64,000 bases of DNA, from the NCBI RefSeq assembly GCF_901538265.1, contig NZ_LR593886.1, positions 9,631,738 through 9,695,737 of the forward strand, given 5' to 3'. Positions 35,795 through 45,218 of this stretch are shown piece by piece. The translations under genes were made by a program, and so were the position numbers. The notes beneath the pieces are model-generated. The model saw only the letters and a program-made list of their open reading frames with translations. It ran no database searches and was not told where the DNA came from. The stretch comes from Gemmata massiliana (GTDB taxonomy: Bacteria > Planctomycetota > Planctomycetia > Gemmatales > Gemmataceae). Position 1 is the first letter of the stretch, and each line of letters opens with the position of its first letter.

Positions 35795-38305
35795 TCAGCG
35801 CGCGGGCGGCTTCATGACTTCAGCGAGCAGCGCCTCGGTCGCGGAAGCACTCAGCTTTGCCGCAGCGAGTTTGCGCAGCTCTTTTGGTCCCTCTTCGTTT
35901 CGGCCGTGAACGTTCGGAGTCGGCCGGTACAGCCCGCGCAGTTGCAGCACGAGTGTGTTGCGCCGCTGGACCAGATCGCGGACAAATTTCGCCTCCCGGC
36001 GTGCTTCCATTTGGACCGCTTGTTGAGTACGTATCCGAGCCGCTTCGACCGGATCGTTTTCAAGTTCGCCGCCAATTCGGTTCACAGCGGGTAGCTCCGG
36101 GGCCTCGGCCGGCAACTCTTGAGCGAGCGCTTCGGCGAACCCGGTAAGCAACACGTCTGCCGCGAGCCGCCGGCGTTCTTCGAACGTTTTGAGCGTGCGA
36201 TCGACTTCCGCGGCGCTGGCGAGGTAGCTGTAAACGGTGCCGCGTGCGACGGGGTCGCGGCTCTGTTCGAGCACCTTTTGGCCGTACTCACGAACCCGCG
36301 CGATTTGTGTGTCGATGCGACTTTGTGCCGCGACATGGGCCACCTGAAAGTAGATGTGCCCCCGGTCGTCTTGGCCCGGGTACTTCTTCAGCCACTCGCC
36401 CGCGGTGCGTTCCAGTTCGGCGAATTTTTCATCGGACCCGTGGCGAAACGCTGTGTCCCATCGCGCGAGTTCGGCCTGTAAATTGGGTTCCGGATCGGGC
36501 ACGCGGCCGAGTTTCTTCGGCGGGTCGGCAGGTTTCTTTTGCTTCTCGACCACAAGCACGCGGACCTTTTGTTTTTCGAGCTTGAGCGTCAGCCCGGTCT
36601 GGTCCGCCACGTTCTTCAAGACTTGTACGGGGTCGGCGTCTTCGGCCCGCGTTTTGGCAGTAATCGGGTACCGGAGGTGGTGCCGAATCGTGACCCAAAC
36701 GGCGGCCGATTTCAGATTCGATTCGTCGATGACCGGTAGCCCCAGGAACTGCGCCAGTTGCGAAGGTAGTTGTTTGGTGTCGGTGTGGATGCCGTTGGAG
36801 TGCTCCTCGCGGGCCTTCGCGTAGAAATGCACGACTGCTGCATCATCATGTAACCGCGAGGGATTTGCAGCCGGGGATACCAGTGTGTGCTTACCGGTAA
36901 TTCGCACCACTTCGGTTTCGACTTCCGCGAACTCCAAACGCAAGTCGATGCCGCATTTCGTTTTCAACTCGTCGCGTAGCGCCGGGATCAGTTTGTCGAG
37001 GGCTGCGTTCTTCTGGAGTACCACGTCCGCGTCGAGGATTACAGACTCCAACAGGTGGTCGCGGTCCAGCACGTTCGCCATGTCGACGTTCAGCGGGTAT
37101 TCGAGGAAAGCGGCGAGCGGCTTCCCGTTCTCGGTCGTGCCGGGCGATGAGCGGTCGGTGAATGCGTTCGCCGATACGGGCGTACCACCGTTCGTGTAGA
37201 CCGCCATCAGGCGCGTTTCGGACGGGGGAGGGGGCTGAAATGCTTTCGCGGCCTCGAACTTCATGTACAACCGGTCGCGTTCCTCTGGGAACGGCGCGCG
37301 GACGAGCTTCAGCACCGCGCCTTCCTTGAGCGCGTACTCGGAGGGGCTAGTCGCTTTCTTTTGGTTGTCCCCCGGTGATTCACCTTTGGACAAGGTGGGC
37401 CGCTCAGGGGGAGCCCCGGGACCGCGGTTCTGGAAGGAACCCGCAGACAATCCGATCCCGCCCGCGGCCAGCGCTGCGACTACAACTAGCCCGGCCAGAA
37501 CGGTGGTTTTCTTGACGGTCATTGTTGTGACGCCCTCAATCAAGGCGGCGACCGCGGGCGGAATGGTGTCCGCACCTTGGCCCGCAGTCGTGAGTAAGCC
37601 GGCAATTCGTGCCGTTGATGCGCTTAAAGTTGGGGGCACCGCTATCTCGAAGAGAGCACCGGCCGTCAGTGCAACGGCGGGCGCGATCCCGCGGCGCGTG
37701 AGCCGGTCCTGGAGCATTTGGCGCGCTCGGGCTAACCGACTGGACACGGTGCCCTCGGTACACGACAGTTCGACCGCGGCTTCCGGTCGCGTTCGGCCTT
37801 CGAGACAGCACAGCACAAAGGCTCCGCGGAACGGTTCCGGCACGCGCGCGAGTTCTTCGTCGAGAGCGCCTTGAAGTTCCGTCAGAGATGCCGCAGTTGC
37901 AGGTTCGGTGGTGAATTCCGTCGGCCGATCGGACGCCGCGAATTGCTCGTGTTTGGTGCGCCGCGACCGACTCTTCCGAGCGTTCAGGGCGACCCGGCGA
38001 GCGACCCCGTGAAGCCAACTCGCCACGGACGCGGTGTTACGAATTTCTCCGACCCTCAGCGCCAGAAACAGGAACGTGGCCTGAAATGCGTCTTCGGCGT
38101 CCGGTCCCGCGGTCAGGATTCGGCGACACACACCGAGAACCATCGAACCGTGCCGCCGAACGAGTTCCGCGAACGCACTTTCGTCGCGAACGCGGGCGAA
38201 GTGCTGCACGAGTTGCTCGTCCGGAACGGCGGACAAGCCCCGAATGCCCGATCGGGCGAGTAAATCGATAGTTGCTGCTAATCGTTGATTGGCCACGACT
38301 CGCAT
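35795..38305 (-). CDS. ECF sigma factor fused through a membrane segment to a DUF3738-like domain
   Basis: 836 residues from ATG 38305; GTG 38320 is a possible earlier start. Sigma region 2 (VRDESAFAELVRRHGSMVLG, DAEDAFQATFLFLA) and region 4 (VPEPFRGAFVLCCLEG, TEGTVSSRLARARQMLQDRL) occupy about residues 30-205. A transmembrane helix lies at about 267-288 (TTVLAGLVVVAALAAGGIGL). The outer part contains LPSQLAQFLGLPVIDESNLK and, after a gap, VLKNVADQTGLTLKLEKQKV plus RVLVVEKQKKP, a pattern of the DUF3738 family of Acidobacteria and planctomycetes. A helical 200-residue C-terminus follows. Regulation by the built-in outer domain is inferred; no anti-sigma gene is adjacent. Confidence 0.85.
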   Translation of the reverse strand: MRVVANQRLAATIDLLARSGIRGLSAVPDEQLVQHFARVRDESAFAELVRRHGSMVLGVCRRILTAGPDAEDAFQATFLFLALRVGEIRNTASVASWLHGVARRVALNARKSRSRRTKHEQFAASDRPTEFTTEPATAASLTELQGALDEELARVPEPFRGAFVLCCLEGRTRPEAAVELSCTEGTVSSRLARARQMLQDRLTRRGIAPAVALTAGALFEIAVPPTLSASTARIAGLLTTAGQGADTIPPAVAALIEGVTTMTVKKTTVLAGLVVVAALAAGGIGLSAGSFQNRGPGAPPERPTLSKGESPGDNQKKATSPSEYALKEGAVLKLVRAPFPEERDRLYMKFEAAKAFQPPPPSETRLMAVYTNGGTPVSANAFTDRSSPGTTENGKPLAAFLEYPLNVDMANVLDRDHLLESVILDADVVLQKNAALDKLIPALRDELKTKCGIDLRLEFAEVETEVVRITGKHTLVSPAANPSRLHDDAAVVHFYAKAREEHSNGIHTDTKQLPSQLAQFLGLPVIDESNLKSAAVWVTIRHHLRYPITAKTRAEDADPVQVLKNVADQTGLTLKLEKQKVRVLVVEKQKKPADPPKKLGRVPDPEPNLQAELARWDTAFRHGSDEKFAELERTAGEWLKKYPGQDDRGHIYFQVAHVAAQSRIDTQIARVREYGQKVLEQSRDPVARGTVYSYLASAAEVDRTLKTFEERRRLAADVLLTGFAEALAQELPAEAPELPAVNRIGGELENDPVEAARIRTQQAVQMEARREAKFVRDLVQRRNTLVLQLRGLYRPTPNVHGRNEEGPKELRKLAAAKLSASATEALLAEVMKPPAR

Positions 38306-38611
38306 TCCTCTGCCGACCACTCAATTGCTCGCCCCGACATTTAGTGTCCCACGAAGCTGAAACCCGTCCCAGCATTTTGCCCTGTATGGCATCCACGCTT
38401 ATAGAAGTGAGCCGAACTGGAACCGTTCGTGCCACTGCTGATCCGCGCGCCGGGTGTCAGATGCGTGTCGCGCTGGTAAGTTACCCGCGTCGATCCGAAA
38501 AAGCTCTGATAGCGGTCGGCACACGAGTTGCGATACGCCGTCGAAACCGATCGGCCGGTGCGAACGAGTACTCTCCCTACGCTGCGAATGGCCCCGTCAC
38601 ACGAGGAACCC
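38306..38611. other. Divergent intergenic region
   Basis: About 300 bp between the sigma gene and emrA-like gene. The emrA frame is open from 38528, but ATG 38612 with its GAGGAACCC ribosome-binding site is the better start. I see no strong hairpin or repeat. Confidence 0.4.
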
Positions 38612-40099
38612 ATGAGTACGAGTGCGAGTCCCGCACCGGAACAACCGGGCGCGCAGAAGACCACAGAGGCTCCCCACCCCACCGCTCCTTCGGCCCATCC
38701 CCGGCACGGGAAGCGGTGGATCATCGGGGCCGTGGTGCTGGTCGTGTTGGTAGTCGGGGTCGTGCTCGCCGTTCCCACGATCGAAACCGCTCTGAACACG
38801 GTTTCAACCGACGACGCTTACGTGAATGGGCACGTTACATTCGTGGCCCCACGGGTGTCGGGGCAGGTGAAGCGGGTGCTCGTAGACGACAACGTCCGGG
38901 TCAAGACGGGCGACCTGTTGGTCGAACTGGACCCGGAGCCATATCAGATTCAGGTCAACATTAAGCGGGCGGCCCTGACCGCGGCGGAAGCGGACCAGCG
39001 GGCGGCCGAGTCCGAGGTCCGCGGGCTGCTCGCGCAGCTCCGGGGCCAGCGGTGGAAGCTCCAGACAACAATGGAGCAAGTTGACAACCAAATTGCCCTT
39101 CTGAACGCTCGTGTGTCAGCGCTGCGTAGCAAGGAGGCGATCCAGGTGCGCGCGAAGTCCGACTTCACGCGGGTCAAAGAAACGTTCGAGAAGGGCGTCG
39201 GAAGCAAGCAGGAATACGACGCCGCGGTCGAGTCTTTCGGCGTCTCGGAAGCCCAAGTCAAGCAAGCCCTTCAGGAAGTGTACGAGGCCCGCGTCAGCCT
39301 CGGGCTGGAACCGCAACCCACCAAAGGTGCTCTAACCGACGTTCCGCCCGACCTGAACCAGACGTTCTCGACGGTTCGCCAAGCGGTTGCGGACCTGATC
39401 CGCATTGCAGCGCAAGTGGGATTGCCGCTCTCCAAGTCCGAAGCCACCCCCAAGCAGGTACTCGACGAGTTCCGCGCACGCGACGCGCAGCGAGACGTGG
39501 ACCGCATCTTCACGGCGCTGGTCCCGGAAGCCCCCGCGGTGAAGCAGTCGGAGGCGAAATTGCTCCAGGCGCGCCGGGATCTCGAACAGGCCGAACTCAA
39601 TCTGCGCTACTGCCGGGTGGTCGCCGAGGTTGATGGGGTGATAACGCGGCGGAATGTAAATCCCGGCAACAATCTGCAAGCCGGGCAGCAAGTATTGGCC
39701 ATCCGGTCCCTGACCGAGATCTGGATCGACGCCAACTTTAAGGAAACGCAGCTCACGCAGCTCAAGATCGGTCAGCGGGTCGAGGTCTTCGCGGACACTT
39801 ACGGGAGCCGCCGCGTGTTCCACGGGCGCATCACCGGGTTCACCTACGGGACCGGTTCGACGCTGGCCTTGCTCCCCGCTCAAAACGCAACCGGGAACTT
39901 CGTCAAAGTCGTTCAGCGGCTCCCGGTTCGGGTCGAACTGGAAGACTACGATCCGGAGGCCGACACGCTGTACGCGGGACTGTCGGTGACGCCCTACGTG
40001 TACTTCAAAGAGGCCCCGACGGGACCGAACGCCGGGCGCCGGCTCCAGGAACTCGCACGCTCGGGCGCGCCGACCGCACCGACCGGGGGTAAGCCATGA
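38612..40099 (+). CDS. EmrA/HlyD-family membrane fusion protein
   Basis: 495 residues. A cytoplasmic proline-rich N-terminus and one TM helix (about 38-58, WIIGAVVLVVLVVGVVLAVP) precede the periplasmic adaptor. STDDAYVNGHVTFVAPRVSG is the biotinyl-lipoyl start typical of EmrA. A long alpha hairpin follows (about 120-335) and then VDGVITRRNVNPGNNLQAGQ and the beta-barrel (WIDANFKETQLTQLKIGQRV). It links an inner-membrane MFS pump to an outer-membrane channel. Its stop overlaps the start of the emrB-like gene by 4 bp (ATGA). Confidence 0.93.
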   Translation: MSTSASPAPEQPGAQKTTEAPHPTAPSAHPRHGKRWIIGAVVLVVLVVGVVLAVPTIETALNTVSTDDAYVNGHVTFVAPRVSGQVKRVLVDDNVRVKTGDLLVELDPEPYQIQVNIKRAALTAAEADQRAAESEVRGLLAQLRGQRWKLQTTMEQVDNQIALLNARVSALRSKEAIQVRAKSDFTRVKETFEKGVGSKQEYDAAVESFGVSEAQVKQALQEVYEARVSLGLEPQPTKGALTDVPPDLNQTFSTVRQAVADLIRIAAQVGLPLSKSEATPKQVLDEFRARDAQRDVDRIFTALVPEAPAVKQSEAKLLQARRDLEQAELNLRYCRVVAEVDGVITRRNVNPGNNLQAGQQVLAIRSLTEIWIDANFKETQLTQLKIGQRVEVFADTYGSRRVFHGRITGFTYGTGSTLALLPAQNATGNFVKVVQRLPVRVELEDYDPEADTLYAGLSVTPYVYFKEAPTGPNAGRRLQELARSGAPTAPTGGKP

Positions 40100-41682
40100 G
40101 TGGCCCCACGCGCAGCCCCAACCACTGGCTGATCGCGGTCGCCGTGGTGATCCCGACCTTTATGGAGGTTCTGGACACCACCATCGCTAATGTCGCGCTG
40201 CGGTACATGGCCGGGAGTCTCTCGGCTGCCGAGGTCGACAGCGAGTGGGTCATTACGAGCTACTTGGCCGCGAACGCGATCGTGCTCCCGATGTCCGGAT
40301 GGCTCCTCACGCGACTCGGGCGCCGGAACTATTTTCTGCTCTCGGTCGCGGGGTTCACTGTTAGTTCTCTGCTGTGCGGGTTGGCGACCAGCCTGGATCA
40401 ACTGATCCTGTTCCGCGTGCTCCAGGGGCTTTTCGGTGGCGGACTTCAGCCGTGTACCCAGGGCATCTTGCTCGACACGTTCCCGAAGGAAAAACAGGGG
40501 CAGGGCCTTACGGTGTTCGCGCTGGCCGCGCTCGTGGCCCCGGTGATTGGGCCGACGCTCGGCGGGGACATCACCGACAACTACTCCTGGCGCTGGATCT
40601 TCTTCATCAACGTCCCGATCGGGCTACTCGCACTCGTTGCGTGTTACGTGCTGGTTGAAGACCCGCCGTACCTGGTGGCGGCGCGGGCCGCGGATCGGAA
40701 CAACCCGGTCGGGTTCGACACAATCGGCCTGGGGCTGCTCGTGATTGTGATGGTGACCTGGGAAGTAGTGCTGAGCAAGGGGCAAGAGTGGGACTGGTTC
40801 GGTGACCCGTTCTACCGCGTTCAGACGCTGTCGGCTCTGTTCGTCGCGTGCCTCGTGGGGCTGATCGTCTGGGAACTTCGGCGCCCGTCGCCACTCGTCG
40901 ATTTTCGCCCGCTCGCCGATCGTAATTTCGCGGTCGGGGCGATCGCAATCGCGTGCGCGTTTGCCGTTCTCTACGGCCAGACGGTTTCGCTCCCCGGGAT
41001 GCTCCAAACGCTGTTCGGGTACGACGCCACGCACTCGGGATTAGTGCTGTCGCCCGCGGGGATCTGCGCGGTGCTGCTCCTGCCAATTGTGGCACTGCTC
41101 TTGGGCCGAGGTGCGGACGCGCGCTGGTTGGTGGTAGCCGGATTAGCGCTCATGGCGATCGGGAACTACTGGCTGAGCCAGATGAACCTGGACATCGGTC
41201 CGTGGGACGTGGTGTGGCCGCGTGTAGTCACGATCGCGGGGCTTTCGCTACTGATTACTCCGCTGAACGTGGCCGTGTACCAGAACGTTCCGCTCCACAT
41301 GCGCGGCGCCGCGGTCGGACTGTTCAGCTTGCTCCGCAACGAGGGCGGGAGCGTCGGCACGTCGGTCGCGCAGACGATTCGGGAGCGGCGGGAACAGTTC
41401 CACTTGCTGCGGTTGAACGAGTATTTGGACCCTCTGAACCCGACGCTACAAGAGTACCTTACCGGTATCCAGGCGGCCCTCTCCCCGCTCACCGGTGACC
41501 CGGCCACGACGAAGGTGATGAGCGCCCAAATCATCGACAATTTGCGCCAGCAGCAGGCACTGTCGCTGGCGTACTTCGACGTCTTTTGGGTGTTCGCCGG
41601 GGTCGCCGTTGGGTTGATCTTCCTCGTGCTTCTGATGCGCAGGTCGGTCGCCGAAAAAGGGGCGCACCTCGCGGCGGATTGA
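40096..41682 (+). CDS. DHA2-family MFS multidrug transporter (EmrB-like)
   Basis: 528 residues with about 14 hydrophobic segments. Conserved parts include VVIPTFMEVLDTTIANVALR at the N-terminus, SEWVITSYLAANAIVLPMSG (motif D1 region), LTRLGRRNYFLLSVAGF (motif A region) and PVIGPTLGGDITDNYSWRWI (motif C). It should export hydrophobic toxicants using the proton gradient, with the EmrA-like adaptor encoded immediately upstream (4-bp overlap). No TolC homologue is next to it; the outer-membrane factor at 52748 may serve. Confidence 0.94.
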   Translation: MSGPTRSPNHWLIAVAVVIPTFMEVLDTTIANVALRYMAGSLSAAEVDSEWVITSYLAANAIVLPMSGWLLTRLGRRNYFLLSVAGFTVSSLLCGLATSLDQLILFRVLQGLFGGGLQPCTQGILLDTFPKEKQGQGLTVFALAALVAPVIGPTLGGDITDNYSWRWIFFINVPIGLLALVACYVLVEDPPYLVAARAADRNNPVGFDTIGLGLLVIVMVTWEVVLSKGQEWDWFGDPFYRVQTLSALFVACLVGLIVWELRRPSPLVDFRPLADRNFAVGAIAIACAFAVLYGQTVSLPGMLQTLFGYDATHSGLVLSPAGICAVLLLPIVALLLGRGADARWLVVAGLALMAIGNYWLSQMNLDIGPWDVVWPRVVTIAGLSLLITPLNVAVYQNVPLHMRGAAVGLFSLLRNEGGSVGTSVAQTIRERREQFHLLRLNEYLDPLNPTLQEYLTGIQAALSPLTGDPATTKVMSAQIIDNLRQQQALSLAYFDVFWVFAGVAVGLIFLVLLMRRSVAEKGAHLAAD

Positions 41683-41721
41683 GTGGTTGTGTTGTTGAGA
41701 GAGTTTCCTGGGAGAATTCAG

Positions 41722-42153
41722 ATGAAGATCAAGCGCAAAGGTTCGGCGGCGTGGCAGGGCGGCATCAAGGACGGCAAAGGTGCGCTCTCGACCGAGAGCG
41801 GCGCACTGACAGCCTACCCCTACGGCTTCGCCAGCCGGTTCGAGGGACAGCGCGGGAGTAACCCCGAGGAACTGATCGCCGCGGCCCACGCGGGTTGCTT
41901 CACAATGGCTCTGTCGCTGATTTTGGGTGAAGCCAAACTCACCGCGGAGCAGATGGACACGTCCGCAGAAGTCACGCTGGAGCAAGTAGAAGGCGGGTTC
42001 GCGATCACCGCCGTTCACCTGACGCTGAAGGCCAAGATTCCCGGCGCGGACCAGGCAACGTTCGAGAAACTCACCGGTATGGCAAAGGCCGGGTGCCCGG
42101 TGTCCAAGCTCCTCAAAGCCGAGATCACCCTGGACGCAACCCTCGTGAGCTGA
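41722..42153 (+). CDS. OsmC-family peroxiredoxin
   Basis: 143 residues from ATG 41722 (GGGAG about 7 nt upstream). The family cysteines are present: Cys59 in LIAAAHAGCFTMALSLIL and Cys125 in MAKAGCPVSKLL. The N-terminal SAAWQGGIKDGKGALSTESG is typical of the OsmC subgroup rather than Ohr. It reduces organic hydroperoxides in the cytosol. It lies 39 bp after the emrB-like gene and is followed by a terminator hairpin, then a disulfide reductase gene that may provide reducing power. Confidence 0.95.
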   Translation: MKIKRKGSAAWQGGIKDGKGALSTESGALTAYPYGFASRFEGQRGSNPEELIAAAHAGCFTMALSLILGEAKLTAEQMDTSAEVTLEQVEGGFAITAVHLTLKAKIPGADQATFEKLTGMAKAGCPVSKLLKAEITLDATLVS

Positions 42154-42163
42154 ATCGTTCGAT

Positions 42164-42206
42164 ACCGAACGCCCCCGCGCCCTCAGTGCGCAGGGGCGTG
42201 TTCGGT
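42164..42206 (+). terminator. Hairpin after osmC-like gene
   Basis: ACCGAACGCCCCCGCGC (42164-42180) pairs with GTGCGCAGGGGCGTGTTCGGT (42186-42206), with a small bulge, starting 10 bp after the stop codon. No T-run follows. Confidence 0.65.
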
Positions 42207-42265
42207 GTGACGACAATGTAAATCGAATTGACCGTATCCGTACCAACTCCGACCGCGAGGGTACC

Positions 42266-43660
42266 ATGTCGAAGCCGGAAGAATACGACCTCGTTGTTCT
42301 CGGGAGCGGGGAACCAGGGAAGTACCTGGCCTGGACCTTCGCCGCACGCGGCCAGCGCGCGGTCGTCATCGAGCGGAAATACATCGGCGGGTCGTGCCCG
42401 AACATCGCGTGCCTGCCGAGCAAGAACATCATTCACTCCGCAAAGGTCGCGTCCTACTTCCACCGGAGCGCAGAATTCGGAATCACGGCCGGCGAGTGGA
42501 AGATCGATATGGCCGCGGTGCGCGAGCGCAAGCGGAAGATGGTTGAGGGACTGGTGCAGGTTCACCTCGGCAAGTTCAAATCGAGTGGCGCGGAGCTGGT
42601 AATGGGACACGGCCGGTTCACCGGTCCCAAGACGGTCGAGGTGGCACTACGGGACGGCGGAACGCGCGTGTTTCATGGTACGAACGTCATCATCAACACC
42701 GGGTCGCGCGCCAAGATCGATGCGACTCCCGGTCTGAAGGACGCCAATCCTCTCACGCACATTGAGGCCCTCGAACTGGACCGCGTGCCCGAGCACCTCA
42801 TCGTTCTTGGCGGCGGGTACATCGGGCTGGAACTGGCTCAAGCATTTCGCCGGTTCGGGAGCCGGGTCACGGTTGTCGAACGGAACTCGGCGCTGGTCCA
42901 CCGTGAAGACGCGGACGTGTCCGAAGCGATGGAGCAACTCTTCCGCGACGAGGGGATTGCCGTATCCACTGATACGGTCCTTGATCGCGTAACGGGAACG
43001 TCGGGGCAAGCCGTTCAGCTCCACGCCAAGCGCGCGAGGGCCGAAGTGGTGATCGAGGGCACGCACCTGTTGGCTGCGGCAGGGCGCACACCCAACACGG
43101 CCGGGATCGGGCTGGAAACGGCCGGTGTGGAACTGGACGCACGCGGCTCTGTGAAGGTCGATGACCATCTCCGAACCACGGCGGAAGGCGTTTGGGCGGT
43201 GGGCGACTGCGCCGGTAGCCCGCAATTCACGCACATCGGGTTCGATGACTTCCGCATTGTCCGGGACAATCTCTCGGGCGGTCACCGTGTCACAACCGGG
43301 CGCCAGGTGCCGTCTTGTATGTTCACCGATCCCGAATTGGCTCGAATCGGCCTGAGCGAGCGCGAAGCGAAAGAGCGCGGTATCGCCTACCGGCTCGCGA
43401 AGATCCCGATGGGGCAGGTGCTGCGCACGCAAACACTGTCCGAAACACGGGGATTCTTCAAAGCGCTGATCGAGAAAGACGGCGACCGAGTTCTCGGGTT
43501 CACCGCGTTCGGTGTCGAAGCCGGAGAAGTGATGGCGGTTGTTCAGACCGCGATGAGCGCGGGGCTACCGTACACGGCCCTTCGTGACATGGTGCTAACG
43601 CACCCGACCATCGCCGAAGGGCTGATCATACTGTTCTCGGCGGTCACCCCAAAAACGTGA
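42266..43660 (+). CDS. FAD-dependent pyridine nucleotide-disulfide oxidoreductase (mercuric-reductase-like)
   Basis: 464 residues. The FAD motif is VVLGSGEPGKYLAWTFAARG (a variant, with Glu-Pro in place of the usual G-P/A). The redox disulfide is GGSCPNIACLPSKN (Cys44, Cys49). The NAD(P) motif is VLGGGYIGLELAQAFRRFG and the C-terminal catalytic pair is in LTHPTIAEGL. It groups with lipoamide dehydrogenase / mercuric reductase enzymes, but has no heavy-metal-binding N-terminal domain or C-terminal CC pair, so mercury reduction is unlikely. Context next to an OsmC peroxidase suggests thiol redox balance. Confidence 0.9.
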   Translation: MSKPEEYDLVVLGSGEPGKYLAWTFAARGQRAVVIERKYIGGSCPNIACLPSKNIIHSAKVASYFHRSAEFGITAGEWKIDMAAVRERKRKMVEGLVQVHLGKFKSSGAELVMGHGRFTGPKTVEVALRDGGTRVFHGTNVIINTGSRAKIDATPGLKDANPLTHIEALELDRVPEHLIVLGGGYIGLELAQAFRRFGSRVTVVERNSALVHREDADVSEAMEQLFRDEGIAVSTDTVLDRVTGTSGQAVQLHAKRARAEVVIEGTHLLAAAGRTPNTAGIGLETAGVELDARGSVKVDDHLRTTAEGVWAVGDCAGSPQFTHIGFDDFRIVRDNLSGGHRVTTGRQVPSCMFTDPELARIGLSEREAKERGIAYRLAKIPMGQVLRTQTLSETRGFFKALIEKDGDRVLGFTAFGVEAGEVMAVVQTAMSAGLPYTALRDMVLTHPTIAEGLIILFSAVTPKT

Positions 43661-43769
43661 GCGAGGTGCGGATCATTCGCGGGCGTTGGGGTGCTGTAAA
43701 TTGTCTGACCGAACACAATCTCATCAACCCACTCGGAGAATCAGCAGCGCCTCGATGACCGGACGGCGA

Positions 43770-44297
43770 TTAACGTCGTTCCGGCAATTCTCGCAATACT
43801 TGATCGTTTGGGAAGATCGCTTGAATGGCCCGCAGGAGTTCCGGGCGCGTCGGCTCGAAGTACCCGCTCCCTACCTTCGTCCCGTTCAGGCTCACCGATA
43901 GTTCGTCGCACTGAAAGCAGAACAATACATCAACGCGGTCGGCGCCGCGATAAAAGGAAAGGCGTACACCCCAAACGGGCTTGCACACCTTCGCGTAACT
44001 CCACTCGTAGCAGTCGTGCGATGACAAAACAGAAACGAGCGATTCGGCAACGGCCCCTGAAACCGCGACCGGCCCTTCCGTCACAGTCGGTCTTTGGCCA
44101 GAAGAGTGATTGAGTCGAAAGGCTTCGATCTTATCTGCTCCCCGAATCACTGCCAGCCCTTCGGGACCACCAAACAACTTCAGCAGTTCAGGGGTCGATC
44201 CAGAGGCAGCCGGCGCACGAGTCACAAGGAACCACAAGACTCCGGCAGTCACAGCCGCGATCACTCCAAAGACCATTACCGTCTTGATTTTCACCAC
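43770..44297 (-). CDS. Membrane-anchored protein of unknown function with CxxC
   Basis: 175 residues from GTG 44297 (GGAG about 7 nt upstream); the frame reaches 44312. One N-terminal hydrophobic helix (VMVFGVIAAVTAGVLWFLVT) anchors it. The soluble part contains KVCKPVWGVRLSFYRGADRV and a FCFQCDEL CxxC pair, followed by a beta-strand-like SVSLNGTKVGSGYFEPTRPE. The cysteines could form a disulfide or bind metal. Not recognised. Confidence 0.72.
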   Translation of the reverse strand: MVKIKTVMVFGVIAAVTAGVLWFLVTRAPAASGSTPELLKLFGGPEGLAVIRGADKIEAFRLNHSSGQRPTVTEGPVAVSGAVAESLVSVLSSHDCYEWSYAKVCKPVWGVRLSFYRGADRVDVLFCFQCDELSVSLNGTKVGSGYFEPTRPELLRAIQAIFPNDQVLRELPERR

Positions 44298-44405
44298 GCC
44301 ACGCTCCGCCACCGATCAAGTAAGCTCACTGGTTCAGCCAGGATACCAGCCTGCCCACGCCGAGCGCAGTGAGTAACACCGAACACGTTACACAGCCGGG
44401 CCAAA

Positions 44406-45170
44406 TCACGCGGTGGGGACGCACACCACTTCGACCCCGATTTCCGTAAGCGCCGTTACCAGAGGTTCATTTGGGGCCGCGTCCGTGACCAAAGTCCCAA
44501 CGGCGGTTGCCGGGGCGACCAAAAACGGTTCGGCGGTTCCGAGTTTGGTTCGCGTCGCCACCGCGACCACGCTTGCTGATCGCTCCACCATCACCGCTTT
44601 GACGAACGCCTCGTCCCGGTCGGGCACCGTTAACCCGGCTTGAGGGTCGAGGCTGCACACCCCGAGAACGCACACGTCGAACCGATACCGGCGCAGCGCC
44701 TCCACCACATCCGGTCCGACCACCGTGTGAGAAAAGCCACGGACCCGCCCACCGATCTGAATCACTTCGATCTCGGTGCGGGCCGCGAGTTCGGTGGCGA
44801 CCGGCAGGCTCACTGTCACGACCGTTCCCCGGAACTCTGGCGGAAGCAGACGCGCGACTTCCAGAACCGTCGTTCCACCGTCCAGACACACCGCACGCAG
44901 AGACGCAAGCCGACCGGCCGTTCGCGCCGCGATCCGCTGTTTGACGACCGGTTGCTGTTCGAGTCGCTCGCCGTAGGGGATCGCAGCAGGGGAGCGCGGC
45001 AGCGCTCCGCCGTGTACCCGGCGCACGAGTCCGCGGTCCGCCAGCGCCCGGAGATCGCGTCGGATGCTGTCCTCAGATACTCCGAACCGTGCTGCGAGAT
45101 CGGCGGGGGTCGACGGCTCTCCGCTGTCGACCAGTGCGACGATCTGCGTGCGGCGTTCTTTGGGAGTCAC
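44406..45170 (-). CDS. DeoR/GlpR-family transcriptional regulator
   Basis: 254 residues from GTG 45170 (AAGGG about 9 nt upstream); the frame extends to a TTG at 45200. The N-terminal helix-turn-helix STPADLAARFGVSEDSIRRD (about 20-39) is followed by RGLVRRVHGGALPRSP. The C-terminal DeoRC sensor domain contains CLDGGTTVLEVARLL, VVGPDVVEALRRYRFDVCVL and DRDEAFVKAVMVERSA. The family represses sugar genes and is released by a sugar phosphate. It is divergent from the MFS-HAD gene, with paired direct repeats between them, so that gene is the likely target. Confidence 0.93.
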   Translation of the reverse strand: MTPKERRTQIVALVDSGEPSTPADLAARFGVSEDSIRRDLRALADRGLVRRVHGGALPRSPAAIPYGERLEQQPVVKQRIAARTAGRLASLRAVCLDGGTTVLEVARLLPPEFRGTVVTVSLPVATELAARTEIEVIQIGGRVRGFSHTVVGPDVVEALRRYRFDVCVLGVCSLDPQAGLTVPDRDEAFVKAVMVERSASVVAVATRTKLGTAEPFLVAPATAVGTLVTDAAPNEPLVTALTEIGVEVVCVPTA

Positions 45171-45218
45171 GATTTTGGCCCTTCGCTCACTTCTCACCAA
45201 ACGCGACTTGTAATGCCC

